Shown here: one piece after another, positions 53,947 through 63,928 of the stretch
Position numbering within the stretch: the first letter of the stretch is position 1
Layout of the letters: each line of letters begins with the position of its first letter
Assembly: GCA_050633205.1 (NCBI GenBank)
Contig: JBOEGA010000046.1
Location: forward strand, 1 to 64,000
Direction of reading: 5' to 3'
Source: CBDHHC01 sp050633205
Lineage (GTDB): Bacteria; Pseudomonadota; Alphaproteobacteria; Rhizobiales; CBDHHC01
DNA length: 64,000 nt
Position numbers and translations under genes: made by a program
Notes under the pieces: generated by a model
What the model saw: the letters and a program-made list of their open reading frames with translations, nothing else
What the model was told of the DNA's origin: nothing
Database searches by the model: none

Positions 53947-54741
53947 ATGCAGTCTATTCGCGGTACCCTTGTTGCTATGGGCTTTTTGCTATTTACTTTA
54001 CCATTGATGCCGTTTCAGTGGTTTCTGCTGGCAGTAAATTCCAAATACCGGATTAACTTCCCCAGATGGTACCATCAGATGGTATGCAGGATTATTGGGC
54101 TGAAAGTTCATATGAGCGGGGAGTTCCAGAAAGAGGGAGCTGTTTTTCTTGTCTCCAATCACACTTCCTGGCTTGATATTACTGTTCTGGCTTCGGTTAA
54201 ACCATTGTCGTTTGTTGCTAAGAAGGAAGTTGCCGGATGGCCTTTATTCGGTTGGCTAGCCAAGCTTCAGAGAACAGTATTTGTTGACCGGCAGAGAAAA
54301 ACTGCAAGCGGTAAAACAACAGGCGAAGTTGCTTCAAGGTTGCTGAAAGGTGATACTATTGTACTTTTTGCCGAAGGGACCAGTAGTGATGGCAATGGAG
54401 TTCTACCCTTTAAAACAGCTCTTTTTGCTGCTGCCGAAGTCCAAAATCATGCCGAATATACGGAAGATTCTCCTCCAATATATGTGCAGACTGCTGCTAT
54501 TGCCTATACAAGGCAGTTAGGGTTGCCATTGTGTCGTCATGGTCGCCCCCGGGTTGCCTGGTATGGTGATATGGATCTGATGGATCATATGTGGGGCGTA
54601 TTTAAAGGTGGACCGTTTGATGTTCATGTTAAAATTGGTGAGCCGATTGCCATGGACAAGATTAAAGACCGCAAGGAACTTGCCAAGCTGAGTGAGGAAG
54701 CTGTTCGCCGTGATGTGGTTTCTCTTCTCAGGCAGGGATGA
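53947..54741 (+). CDS. plsC: 1-acyl-sn-glycerol-3-phosphate acyltransferase (PlsC-like)
   Basis: A 264-residue membrane-associated acyltransferase of phospholipid synthesis (lysophosphatidate to phosphatidate). One N-terminal hydrophobic segment, the catalytic HX4D motif NHTSWLD (His72, Asp77) and EGTS at 143-146 are present. It precedes miaB. Confidence 0.9.
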   Translation: MQSIRGTLVAMGFLLFTLPLMPFQWFLLAVNSKYRINFPRWYHQMVCRIIGLKVHMSGEFQKEGAVFLVSNHTSWLDITVLASVKPLSFVAKKEVAGWPLFGWLAKLQRTVFVDRQRKTASGKTTGEVASRLLKGDTIVLFAEGTSSDGNGVLPFKTALFAAAEVQNHAEYTEDSPPIYVQTAAIAYTRQLGLPLCRHGRPRVAWYGDMDLMDHMWGVFKGGPFDVHVKIGEPIAMDKIKDRKELAKLSEEAVRRDVVSLLRQG

Positions 54742-54882
54742 GCCTCATTAGCAGCGCAGAAGCAGGCTTTCCCGGACCTGTTTATCGTGATATGGGTCTT
54801 GATCTTCTTTCAGGGTATTATCCCTATGCACCCTGAAGAGGGTTTATCGAAATAAATTTAATGCGATTGTAAAGTGTGAAAT

Positions 54883-56265
54883 ATGACAGGACGCAATAAA
54901 AAGCTTCATATTAAAACTTTTGGCTGCCAGATGAATGTCTATGATTCCGAGCGTATGGCGGAGGCTTTAGCGCCTGAGGGATATGATGAGACAGGCGCAA
55001 TTGATGATGCGGATGTGATTGTTCTGAATACCTGTCATATTCGTGAAAAGGCTGCTGAAAAGGTTTATTCAGACCTTGGCCGTATTAAGCAGCTTAAGAA
55101 AGACCGGGCTGAGCAGGGCAAGGAAACATTTATTGCTGTTGCCGGTTGTGTTGCGCAGGCAGAGGGTAATGAAATTCTGAGGCGGGCTCCTGTTGTTGAT
55201 CTGGTCATTGGTCCCCAGAGCTATCAGCGTTTGCCAGAGCTGGTTTCCAAGGCGAAGTCAGAGAAGACTCGTATTGTTGAGACGGAATTTCCGGAAGAGG
55301 ATAAATTCAAAAGCCTGCCGAAACGAGTATTGAAGCGAGCTCCGACGGCATTTCTGACAGTGCAGGAAGGGTGTGATAAATTCTGCACGTTCTGTGTCGT
55401 ACCATATACGCGGGGAGTCGAGTTTTCCCGTCCGGTTAAAGAGGTGGTTGATGAAGCCGTATCTCTGGTTGAAACCGGTGTAAGGGAAATTACACTGCTC
55501 GGGCAGAATGTGAATGCCTATCACGGTGTTGGTAGCGATGATAAAAGCCGCTCTCTGGCCCAGCTTATTGAGTTGCTGGCAGAGGTTGACGGATTGGAGC
55601 GGATCAGATTTACGACCAGCCATCCGAATGACATGAGTGATGATCTTATTCAGGTCTTTGCAGATTGTGATAAACTGATGCCTTATCTTCATCTGCCATT
55701 TCAGGCGGGGTCAGATCGTATTCTTAAGGCGATGAACCGAAAGCATACTCAGGCAGAGTATTACGAAGTTATTGAGCGCATACGTAATGCCAGACCTGAT
55801 CTGGCCTTATCTACCGATATTATTGTCGGTTTTCCGGGAGAAAGTGAAGCTGACTTTGAGGAAACAATGAATGTTGTCCGTGAAGTGACGTTTGCTCAGG
55901 CCTATTCATTTAAATACAGCTCTCGTCCGGGGACACCTGCAGCAGAGCTTGACGGGCAGCTTGAAGAGGCAGTTAAAACGGAAAGGCTGCACCGTCTACA
56001 GGCGCTTCTTAATGAACAGCAGCACAGTTTTAATCAGTCCTGCATGGGACGTGAGTTTCCGGTTCTTTTTGACAGAAAGGGCAGGGAAGAAGGTTTTCTG
56101 GTAGGCCGTTCGCCATATTTACAGTCAGTTCATGCGAGATGTGATGAAAATGACCTTGGTGAAATAAAAATTGTAAAAATTAACCAGGCCGGGCCAAATA
56201 GCCTTAAGGGTGTCATAAAACCCTTTAAAGATTCTGCTAGCAAGGAAGACCGCGCTGTTTTGTGA
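54883..56265 (+). CDS. miaB: tRNA-2-methylthio-N6-isopentenyladenosine synthase MiaB
   Basis: Radical-SAM enzyme of 460 residues that methylthiolates i6A37 of tRNA. Cluster cysteines are Cys15, Cys51 and Cys89 (first cluster) and Cys164, Cys168, Cys171 (CX3CX2C). The C-terminal TRAM domain is complete. Paralogue of the gapped mtaB at 6.6 kb. Confidence 0.97.
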   Translation: MTGRNKKLHIKTFGCQMNVYDSERMAEALAPEGYDETGAIDDADVIVLNTCHIREKAAEKVYSDLGRIKQLKKDRAEQGKETFIAVAGCVAQAEGNEILRRAPVVDLVIGPQSYQRLPELVSKAKSEKTRIVETEFPEEDKFKSLPKRVLKRAPTAFLTVQEGCDKFCTFCVVPYTRGVEFSRPVKEVVDEAVSLVETGVREITLLGQNVNAYHGVGSDDKSRSLAQLIELLAEVDGLERIRFTTSHPNDMSDDLIQVFADCDKLMPYLHLPFQAGSDRILKAMNRKHTQAEYYEVIERIRNARPDLALSTDIIVGFPGESEADFEETMNVVREVTFAQAYSFKYSSRPGTPAAELDGQLEEAVKTERLHRLQALLNEQQHSFNQSCMGREFPVLFDRKGREEGFLVGRSPYLQSVHARCDENDLGEIKIVKINQAGPNSLKGVIKPFKDSASKEDRAVL

Positions 56266-56325
56266 TAAGAAAATCATAAGGATTCAGGCGGAAAATAAAA
56301 TTGCTGGTATCAGAGGAGTAAATAT

Positions 56326-57357
56326 TTGGCAGGCGTTCAAAAACAAAGGTCTTCAGGTCGCATGAAACAAACAGGAAAAGCCCGTGAGAAGGGCCTCTTA
56401 TCCGTATCTTTTGAGGATAATCATCTTGTCGCCCATCTGCTGGGAGAGTTTGATGCCAATCTGGCCCTTATAGAAGAACGGTTGGGAATCGAGGCTATAG
56501 CCCGTGGTAATACAGTTTTATTAAAGGGAGCTGAGGATAGTTGTGCAATCGGGCAGGCTGTGCTTCTCACTCTTTATGACCGTCTTGCCAAGGGTGAGCA
56601 AATTGGTTCCGGTGAGATTGATGGAGCTATAAGACATATGCTTGTCAGTCATTCTCCTACACATGGTGGTGAAAACAAGGTTCAGGAAGCTGACGTATTA
56701 GCTCAGGCCCAGATCCGTACCAGAAAACGTGTTATTTCCGGCCGGACAGTAACGCAGTCGGAATATATCCGGACGTTGCATCGCGATGATCTTGTATTTG
56801 CGACAGGGCCTGCGGGTACTGGTAAAACCTACCTGGCTGTTGCTTATGCAGCTTCGTGCTGGGAGCGTGGCGAGACTGAAAGAATTATCCTGTCCCGCCC
56901 TGCTGTTGAAGCCGGGGAAAGGCTGGGCTTTTTGCCTGGAGATATGCGTGACAAGGTGGATCCATATCTTCGCCCGTTGTATGACGCTTTATATGATGTC
57001 CTGCCTCCAGAACGGGTTGAGCGTGGTTTGGAAAGTGGTGAAATTGAAATAGCACCGCTCGCTTTTATGCGTGGGCGTACACTATCCAATGCTTTTGTCA
57101 TTCTTGATGAGGCGCAGAACTGTACGACCATGCAAATGAAAATGTTCCTCACCAGACTTGGTGAAAAAAGTAAAATGGTCGTCACTGGCGATCCAACACA
57201 AATAGATTTGCCCAAAGGAATGCTTTCCGGTCTTACTGATGCAGTTGGCCTGCTTGAGGGAGTTGAAGGTATCGGGCGTGTGAATTTTTCCAGATCTGAT
57301 GTTGTACGTAGAGATCTGGTTGCAAGGATCGTCGAGGCCTATGACAAGGGTCAATAG
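56326..57357 (+). CDS. phoH: PhoH family ATPase
   Basis: A 343-residue PhoH-like protein (YbeZ group) associated with YbeY. The P-loop GPAGTGKTY is at residues 161-169, and DEAQN and TGDPTQIDLP follow. The start is a TTG at 56326 supported by AGAGGAG seven bases upstream; the first ATG would cut 12 residues. The stop lies five bases before ybeY. Confidence 0.94.
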   Translation: MAGVQKQRSSGRMKQTGKAREKGLLSVSFEDNHLVAHLLGEFDANLALIEERLGIEAIARGNTVLLKGAEDSCAIGQAVLLTLYDRLAKGEQIGSGEIDGAIRHMLVSHSPTHGGENKVQEADVLAQAQIRTRKRVISGRTVTQSEYIRTLHRDDLVFATGPAGTGKTYLAVAYAASCWERGETERIILSRPAVEAGERLGFLPGDMRDKVDPYLRPLYDALYDVLPPERVERGLESGEIEIAPLAFMRGRTLSNAFVILDEAQNCTTMQMKMFLTRLGEKSKMVVTGDPTQIDLPKGMLSGLTDAVGLLEGVEGIGRVNFSRSDVVRRDLVARIVEAYDKGQ

Positions 57358-57362
57358 GACAG

Positions 57363-57899
57363 ATGGAAAATTCGAAGGTATTTTTGGAAAACGAATGGGA
57401 ATACAACCTGCTTGAAATTGATGAGGGTTCTCAAAATTTAAAAGTAGAGGTTGAAATTGTTTATCACTCAAACGAGTGGAATAAACTGAATAATCTTGAA
57501 GATGGCATACTGAAAGCGGTTCATGCCACGTTTAGCCGTGTTAAGCTGGAAGAAGAGAGACCAATTCTTGTGTCTCTCGCGTTTTCAGATGATGCTGAAG
57601 TGCACAGGCTAAATAAAACTTTTCGAGGTAAGGACAAGTCCACCAATGTGTTGTCATTTCCTGCCGGGCAGGATGAATGGGCGCCACAGGACGGGCCGTT
57701 GTCAATAGGTGACGTTATTCTGGCATATGAGACTGTTGCTAAAGAAGCTCAGGAACAAAAGCTGGAGCTTCGGGATCATATTCATCATCTGGTTATTCAC
57801 GGGATTCTGCATGTACTCGGATTTGATCATGAGGATGATGAAGAAGCCGAGGTGATGGAAGGTCTGGAAAGAGAAATTCTTGCCAGTTTAAAGGCGTAG
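57363..57899 (+). CDS. ybeY: Endoribonuclease YbeY (rRNA maturation)
   Basis: A 178-residue metalloprotein in 16S rRNA processing and ribosome quality control. The zinc motif HX3HX5H is at His146, His150 and His156 (HGILHVLGFDH), with FRGKDKSTNVLSFP earlier. It is in the order phoH-ybeY-corC-lnt. Confidence 0.96.
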   Translation: MENSKVFLENEWEYNLLEIDEGSQNLKVEVEIVYHSNEWNKLNNLEDGILKAVHATFSRVKLEEERPILVSLAFSDDAEVHRLNKTFRGKDKSTNVLSFPAGQDEWAPQDGPLSIGDVILAYETVAKEAQEQKLELRDHIHHLVIHGILHVLGFDHEDDEEAEVMEGLEREILASLKA

Positions 57900-58175
57900 A
57901 TGCGTTAAGCCGGCATGGAGCTTTGGGATATAGCTATTGAAGGCTCGCAAAATGTGATTATATAGTAAAAGCTTTATTCTGATCTTTTGTATCAATATTT
58001 ATATATACATGGTGTTTTGACACTTTTTATATTTATTCTGATATAGAGACTGGTTGTTAAGGCTGTTTAAATTGAGAACTATTAAGCAATCAATTTCTGC
58101 TATCATGCTTTTGAGATGATGTTCAATACACCACGGAGCAATCTTTCAGGGCGAATTCTGAGGCTCCATTTTTAG

Positions 58176-59213
58176 ATGACCAATACAGACGTGCTAAAAA
58201 ACAACTCCTACCTTCAAACGACCGGGAATGATGACGGATCTTCCCAGGACGGGTGGCTAGACAAGATAAAGAATACACTCGGTCTGGAAGAGGATGATGT
58301 TTCTCTTCGGGACAAGATCAGCGATACATTGCAGGTTGACAGTCAGGGTGATACGTCATTCAAGCCGCAGGAACGGGCTATGTTGCTTAATATCCTGCGT
58401 GTTGGAGCGCTTCGCGTTGATGATGTTATGGTTCCCCGTGCCGATATTATCGCAATTGATGAGAACGAGAGTGTTTCCGAACTTTTGCAGATGTTTGAAA
58501 GGGCAGGTCACTCCCGCATTCCACTTTACAGGGACACACTTGATGACCCCATGGGAATGGTTCACATCAAGGATCTTATGCAGTGGATTACAAATTATTC
58601 GCGTGAAGTAAGCGGCAAGAGTTCAGGTTCTGGTGTTGATCTGACTCCGGTTGATCTGAAAACCACAATTGCATTAACCAAGATACGCCGTGATGTTCTG
58701 TTTGTTCCTCCTTCCATGAGCGTGGTTGATCTTTTACTCAGGATGCAGACAACGCGTGTTCATATGGCACTTGTTATTGATGAATATGGCGGGACAGACG
58801 GGCTTGTTACTATTGAAGATCTGGTTGAAGAGATTGTCGGTGAGATTGAAGATGAACATGACCATGAGGACAAACCTCTGATTTCGGAGGCTTCTGACGG
58901 AACGCTTGTCGCAAATGCACGAACACCTGTTTCGGATCTGGAAGAGAGGCTGGATAAGTCTCTGATTATTGCAGAGCGAGAGGATGAAGTTGATACGATT
59001 GGTGGGCTGGTGTTTTCTATTGTTGGCCGAGTTCCTGTTAAGGGTGAGATTGTGCGGCATCCTAATGGAATTGAATTTGAAATTCTGGATGCCGATCCAA
59101 GACGTATCAAACAACTTAAAATAGATGCCAACCCGACTGATAAAAAAATAGCCAAGAAGAAGGCTGTACCTCCAGCTTCTCAAAAGCGTGCCCAGGAACA
59201 GGATTTAAATTAA
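58176..59213 (+). CDS. corC: CorC/HlyC-type CBS-domain protein
   Basis: A 345-residue cytoplasmic protein with a CBS pair (VMVPRADIIAIDENESVSEL, then IDEYGGTDGLVTIEDLVEEI) and a C-terminal CorC_HlyC transporter-associated domain (VDTIGGLVFSIVGRVP). It is implicated in magnesium and cobalt efflux, and lies upstream of lnt as in many proteobacteria. Confidence 0.93.
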   Translation: MTNTDVLKNNSYLQTTGNDDGSSQDGWLDKIKNTLGLEEDDVSLRDKISDTLQVDSQGDTSFKPQERAMLLNILRVGALRVDDVMVPRADIIAIDENESVSELLQMFERAGHSRIPLYRDTLDDPMGMVHIKDLMQWITNYSREVSGKSSGSGVDLTPVDLKTTIALTKIRRDVLFVPPSMSVVDLLLRMQTTRVHMALVIDEYGGTDGLVTIEDLVEEIVGEIEDEHDHEDKPLISEASDGTLVANARTPVSDLEERLDKSLIIAEREDEVDTIGGLVFSIVGRVPVKGEIVRHPNGIEFEILDADPRRIKQLKIDANPTDKKIAKKKAVPPASQKRAQEQDLN

Positions 59214-59288
59214 CCCTGAGTGTATCCTGATTTTTTTGAATGTGATATTAGCTCTGCCAGATTATATTAAGGTAAGAGATGGTATAGC

Positions 59289-60920
59289 ATGAGCAGGGCT
59301 CTGGAACTCGATACTCAGGAAAACTTTATTGGTGCTGTTAAGCGTGCGGGAAAGCGCACGCGATATGGCATTTCCTTTCTGTCCGGAGCTTTCTCGGTAT
59401 TATCTCTGGCGCCGTTTTTCTTTTGGCCAATCCTGTTTGTTACTTTTCCTGTTTTGCTGCTTATGCTTGAGGCGGAATTGCGTGAAGTATCTAACAGCCC
59501 AAAAAAAGCCAGTTTTTTTAGCAGCAGATTTTTTCGTGTGGGCATTATCGGGTGGTTCTTCGGCTTTGGATATTTTGTTGCCGGGCTTTACTGGTTTGCT
59601 CATGCCTTTCTGGTGGAAGCCGACCGGTTTGCATTGCTGATACCCCTGGCTGTGCTGGTTATGCCGGCTTTTCTCTCATTTTTTTACGGGCTGGCAGTTG
59701 TTGCTGTCTGTTTTGTTTCCGGCCGTGTTGCACGGTATTTTGCGCTGGTTGTCGGCTTTGGAATTGCCGAGTGGCTCAGGGGGCATGTGCTTACAGGGTT
59801 TCCATGGAACGCGATTGGTTATGGGGTTACAGCCAATGATGGATTGTTACAGCTTGCGTCTCTTTTCGGGTTGTATGGTCTGAATTTTCTTGCAGTTCTG
59901 TTTTTTGCTGCTCCATTTCTTCTTATAGATAGCGCGGAGGAAGGGCACAGGAGCCGTTCCAGAGTTATCTTTGCTATCGTGGCTGCACTGGCTGTCGCTG
60001 GGATGTCCTGGGGATATTACCGTTTGAGTGTGGAGCGTAAGCCTGCTTTCGCTGAAGGGGTACGCTTACGGCTGGTTCAGCCGAATATTCCGCAGGTTAA
60101 AAAGATGGATGTTAGCTATATTCCCTGGAATTTCGGGGAGCTGCTGAGATATTCCCAAACCACTGATGGCAAAGACAATCTGACAGGCGTGACGCATGTA
60201 ATCTGGCCTGAGGTTGCTGTCAGGGCACCTTTGGCCGAGTGGCCTGATGCTTTGTCAGAAATTGCAAGAATATTGCCCAAGGGGACAAGTCTGATTGCGG
60301 GGACTCTAAGGAGAGAGCAGGGCAAGGAATATTACAGGGCTTATAACAGTCTTATGGTTTTTGATAATGCAGCGATACTGAAAGCTACATATGATAAAAT
60401 ACATCTGGTTCCATTTGGTGAGTATCTGCCGATGCAGTGGTTACTTGAGAGTATCGGGCTTGAGCAGATTACAAGACAAAAAGGCGGGTTTTCTGCAGGA
60501 GATGGTACCAGATGGGTGAAAGCTGCAGGGCTGCCACCCTTTAGTCCGTTGATTTGTTATGAGGCTGTGTTTCCGGGCAAGGTGTATCAGGCGGGCAAGA
60601 GGCCGGAATGGCTTCTGAATGTTACCAATGATGCCTGGTTTGGAGACAGCACTGGGCCCTATCAGCATTTTCATCAATCAAGAGTGCGTGCTGTTGAGGA
60701 GGGACTGCCTATGGTTCGGGTTGCCAATACGGGGATCTCCGGGGTTATTGATGCCTATGGTGTTGTGTTGAAAAAACTACCATATGGTGTTGGAGGTTCT
60801 TTTGATCACAAACTGCCTAAAGCTATCCCATTAACTCATTATAGCTGGTGGAGATATTTTATTTTCCCTTTTTTCGCATTGCTCGGCATACTACTTATGG
60901 TAGCATCAAATAAAAGATAA
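59289..60920 (+). CDS. lnt: Apolipoprotein N-acyltransferase
   Basis: A 543-residue enzyme that acylates the N-terminal cysteine of lipoproteins in the inner membrane. About seven N-terminal helices are followed by a nitrilase-like domain with the catalytic triad Glu308 (WPEVAV), Lys370 (KIHLVPFGEYLP) and Cys423 (LICYEAVFPG). The ATG at 59289 overlaps no neighbour. Confidence 0.97.
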   Translation: MSRALELDTQENFIGAVKRAGKRTRYGISFLSGAFSVLSLAPFFFWPILFVTFPVLLLMLEAELREVSNSPKKASFFSSRFFRVGIIGWFFGFGYFVAGLYWFAHAFLVEADRFALLIPLAVLVMPAFLSFFYGLAVVAVCFVSGRVARYFALVVGFGIAEWLRGHVLTGFPWNAIGYGVTANDGLLQLASLFGLYGLNFLAVLFFAAPFLLIDSAEEGHRSRSRVIFAIVAALAVAGMSWGYYRLSVERKPAFAEGVRLRLVQPNIPQVKKMDVSYIPWNFGELLRYSQTTDGKDNLTGVTHVIWPEVAVRAPLAEWPDALSEIARILPKGTSLIAGTLRREQGKEYYRAYNSLMVFDNAAILKATYDKIHLVPFGEYLPMQWLLESIGLEQITRQKGGFSAGDGTRWVKAAGLPPFSPLICYEAVFPGKVYQAGKRPEWLLNVTNDAWFGDSTGPYQHFHQSRVRAVEEGLPMVRVANTGISGVIDAYGVVLKKLPYGVGGSFDHKLPKAIPLTHYSWWRYFIFPFFALLGILLMVASNKR

Positions 60921-61084
60921 AACCAATACGTGCTGTTCTTTGAGTATTATGTCACTAATACTGCGTGTATTGTGAAAATACATGGGAAAAACTATGTTTT
61001 TTTATAAGTATTTTCCGCATATTGAATGAAAATTAAGTCCTGAGGCTTATATTGCTGTCTATATATAGTAATTGGGGGACCTCG

Positions 61085-61525
61085 GTGGCAGAGCATATTG
61101 AAAACGGCGGCGTTAAGAAGCCCAATCCGATTGACATACATGTTGGCAGTCGATTGCGCTTACGTCGTATGATGCTTGGTATCAGCCAAGAGAAGTTAGG
61201 GGATAGGCTGGGGCTTACTTTCCAGCAAATTCAGAAATACGAAAAAGGTACAAACAGAATTGGAGCAAGCCGTTTGTTTACGCTTGCACAGGTTCTGGAT
61301 GTTAATGTGCAGTTCTTTTTTGACGAGTTTGTATCCAGTGGTGAAAATGGAGCCAATGGTGATAGTGCTCAACCGGAAAAAGAGAGCTATGTGCTCGAAT
61401 TTTTGAACAGCCGGGAAGGGCTGGAATTAAATCGTGCATTTGTACAAATTCCTGATCAGAAAGTTCGCCGCAAGCTTATCGAACTGGTGCGTGCGATGGC
61501 TCAGGAGGAAGCAGATAGTCGGTAA
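61085..61525 (+). CDS. XRE-type helix-turn-helix regulator (PhrR-like)
   Basis: A 146-residue protein with an N-terminal XRE domain: VGSRLRLRRMMLGISQEKLG, then LTFQQIQKYEKGTNRIGASR. The location lnt-regulator-metK matches the rhizobial phrR gene, a low-pH-responsive regulator; the match is by position and type only. The start is GTG 61085 with GGGGGA six bases upstream; an upstream in-frame start at 61052 is less likely. Confidence 0.82.
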   Translation: MAEHIENGGVKKPNPIDIHVGSRLRLRRMMLGISQEKLGDRLGLTFQQIQKYEKGTNRIGASRLFTLAQVLDVNVQFFFDEFVSSGENGANGDSAQPEKESYVLEFLNSREGLELNRAFVQIPDQKVRRKLIELVRAMAQEEADSR

Positions 61526-61798
61526 TCTTCTCGATTACCGGTTATTTCGCATCATGATATTGTTTTAATATTCTCTTTAGTTGAGTGTTTTTATTCTCCT
61601 CATAGTTGTATCCTGATACAGTTGATGCGATAAAGGGTCGCACACTGTTGTTGAGCTATAATGAATTTTGGGGCTTGCGCAGGGTTTTTGTTCGAAATTG
61701 GCACTTGACCATTTGGCAAAAGGTTGCGAGAAGGCCACATATTCAAGTCTTAACCAGACCTACAACCTATAAAGTGCTTTGTATAGCAGGGGGATCTC

Positions 61799-62968
61799 GT
61801 GACTCGAGGAAATTACCTATTTACTAGTGAATCTGTTTCTGAAGGACATCCTGATAAAGTTTGTGACAGGATATCCGACGCCGTTGTTGATTGTTACCTT
61901 GATGCGGACCCTCTTTCGCGTGTTGCAGTTGAAACTCTCGTAACTACAAACAAGATTGTTCTAGCCGGTGAAGTGCGTTGTTCAAAAGAGATTTCGAAAG
62001 ATACTCTTGAGAAGCTGGCGCGTGAATGTGTTAAAGATATCGGTTATGAGCAGGAAGGATTCCACTGGGAAAATGCCAGTGTTGATGTTTATGTTCATGA
62101 GCAGTCTGTTGATATTGCACAAGGTGTTGATGCCAGCGGCAATAAGGATGAAGGTGCTGGCGACCAAGGCATTATGTTTGGCTACGCATGTACTGAAACT
62201 GACGTGTACATGCCTGCTCCGATTTATTACTCTCACCGTATTCTGCAGGATATGGCAAACAGCCGTCATTCCGGTTCAGTTACTGAATTTGGCCCAGACT
62301 CAAAAAGTCAGGTCACTTTGAAATATGAAAATGGCAAGCCAGTTGGTGCAACTTCCGTAGTTGTTTCTACGCAGCATGGCGAAGATGTTCCTCAGGAGCG
62401 TATCCGTGAGCTTGTTCGTGGATTTGTTGAGAATGCTCTTCCTGATGGATGGATGTGTCCTGATGATGAGCTTTATGTAAATCCGACAGGGAAGTTTGTA
62501 ATCGGTGGACCTGATGGTGATGCAGGGCTGACTGGTCGTAAAATTATCGTTGATACATATGGTGGTGCTGCTCCTCATGGTGGTGGTGCATTCTCTGGTA
62601 AAGACCCTACCAAGGTTGACCGTTCTGCTGCTTATGCTTCCCGCTATCTTGCGAAGAATGTTGTTGGTGCCGGTCTTGCTGAGAAGTGCACATTGCAGGT
62701 TGCATATGCAATTGGTGTTTCCAAACCATTATCTCTTTATGTAGATCTTCATGGTACAGGGACTGTTTCCGAAGAGAAGCTTGCTGGTGTACTTAATGAA
62801 GTTATGGATCTGAGCCCGCGCGGCATTCGTGAGCATCTTCAGTTGAACCGCCCTGTTTACGAGCGTACAGCTGCTTATGGCCACTTTGGCCGTGTGCCTG
62901 ACAATGATGGCGGTTTCTCATGGGAACGCCTGAGTCTTGTAGAAGCAATTAAATCTGCTCTTACATAA
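61799..62968 (+). CDS. metK: S-adenosylmethionine synthetase
   Basis: A 389-residue MAT that makes SAM from methionine and ATP. N-terminal LFTSESVSEGHPDKVCDRIS, the middle GAGDQGIMFGYA and the C-terminal GGGAFSGKDPTKVDRSAAY are diagnostic. The start is GTG 61799 with GGGGGA upstream. It is followed by trmB and, outside the window, probably rimP. Confidence 0.98.
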   Translation: MTRGNYLFTSESVSEGHPDKVCDRISDAVVDCYLDADPLSRVAVETLVTTNKIVLAGEVRCSKEISKDTLEKLARECVKDIGYEQEGFHWENASVDVYVHEQSVDIAQGVDASGNKDEGAGDQGIMFGYACTETDVYMPAPIYYSHRILQDMANSRHSGSVTEFGPDSKSQVTLKYENGKPVGATSVVVSTQHGEDVPQERIRELVRGFVENALPDGWMCPDDELYVNPTGKFVIGGPDGDAGLTGRKIIVDTYGGAAPHGGGAFSGKDPTKVDRSAAYASRYLAKNVVGAGLAEKCTLQVAYAIGVSKPLSLYVDLHGTGTVSEEKLAGVLNEVMDLSPRGIREHLQLNRPVYERTAAYGHFGRVPDNDGGFSWERLSLVEAIKSALT

Positions 62969-62980
62969 GAACAAATTTAT

Positions 62981-63014
62981 ATTTGGGAGCGCCTTTAATC
63001 GGGCATTCCCAAAT
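62981..63014 (+). terminator. Hairpin between metK and trmB
   Basis: ATTTGGGA (62981-62988) and TCCCAAAT (63007-63014) form an 8-bp stem with extra inner GC pairs. No T-run follows, so attenuation or mRNA processing is as likely as termination. Confidence 0.4.
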
Positions 63015-63034
63015 CTCATGCCCAAGATAGAACG

Positions 63035-63718
63035 ATGATCATCCCAGAACGTAAGCTGTATGGCAGAAATAAAGGACACAAGCTAAGCGTCCGCCAGACA
63101 GAGCTTTCCGAGACGCTTCTCCCAAGGCTACGTATCGACCTGAGTATTCCGGCCCCTGAAGATATTTCTACATTATTTGAAGTTCCTGTTTCAGAGATTC
63201 ATTTTGAGATAGGTTTTGGCGGTGGAGAGCATCTTGCGTGGCAGGCTGGCAGGAAGCCAAATACTGGTTTTATTGGTTGCGAACCATTTGTGAATGGTGT
63301 GGCCAAGCTTTTAATGCAGGTTGAGGATGATGAGCTGAATAATGTTCGTGTCTTTGATGATGATGCACGCTTTATTCTGGATTGGCTGCCAGAAGGGTGT
63401 ATTGACCATATGTACATTCTTTTTCCTGACCCATGGCATAAAAAAAGACATCATAAAAGGCGTTTTGTTTCCACAGAAAATCTGGATAAACTGGCAAGAG
63501 TTTTAAAAAAAGGTGCCCAACTTTATCTTGCTACTGACATCGGGGATTATATGCGCAGCAGTCTGATAGCATTTACGAGCCATAATCAGTTCTTATGGAT
63601 TGATGAATGTGTTTCTGACTGGCGTCAACGACCAGATAACAGACCAGTAACCCGTTATGAGCAAAAAGCATTTGATGCGGCCCGTAAGCCTGCTTATCTC
63701 ACATTTGTGCGCAGGTAA
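63035..63718 (+). CDS. trmB: tRNA (guanine-N7-)-methyltransferase
   Basis: A 227-residue SAM-dependent methyltransferase that forms m7G46 in tRNA. The SAM-binding segment IGFGGGEHLAWQA and the conserved FPDPWHKKRHHKRR motif are present. It is the last complete gene of the window. Confidence 0.96.
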   Translation: MIIPERKLYGRNKGHKLSVRQTELSETLLPRLRIDLSIPAPEDISTLFEVPVSEIHFEIGFGGGEHLAWQAGRKPNTGFIGCEPFVNGVAKLLMQVEDDELNNVRVFDDDARFILDWLPEGCIDHMYILFPDPWHKKRHHKRRFVSTENLDKLARVLKKGAQLYLATDIGDYMRSSLIAFTSHNQFLWIDECVSDWRQRPDNRPVTRYEQKAFDAARKPAYLTFVRR

Positions 63719-63900
63719 AATCCTGGAAGTAGATTTTTATTGATGTGATCATGTTGCGATATAGAATGGTGAATACCATATTAACTATATCGTTAATAAT
63801 TTCTGTTTTTAGTAATTTGGTTGTTTTTTTACAATTCTGGCCTTGCCTGATTGGATCAAGCTGCGTATTGTGTGTTTGCTCATGACAATCTTACATCGCA

Positions 63901-63928
63901 GAGTGGGTCCCACGGGTCCGCTCTTTTT
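63901..63928 (+). promoter_or_regulatory. Terminator-like hairpin in the probable rimP leader
   Basis: GAGTGGGTC (63901-63909) pairs with GGTCCGCTC (63915-63923), with three G-U pairs, followed by TTTTT. About 75 bases remain to the window end with no start codon seen for the next gene. In alphaproteobacteria trmB is followed by rimP-nusA-infB, whose leader commonly carries a hairpin of this kind, so this is probably a transcription attenuator. Confidence 0.5.

Noticed and set aside
61526..61798. Possible SAM riboswitch upstream of metK
   Set aside because: I compared the region with the SAM-II and SAH riboswitch patterns I know and found no match.
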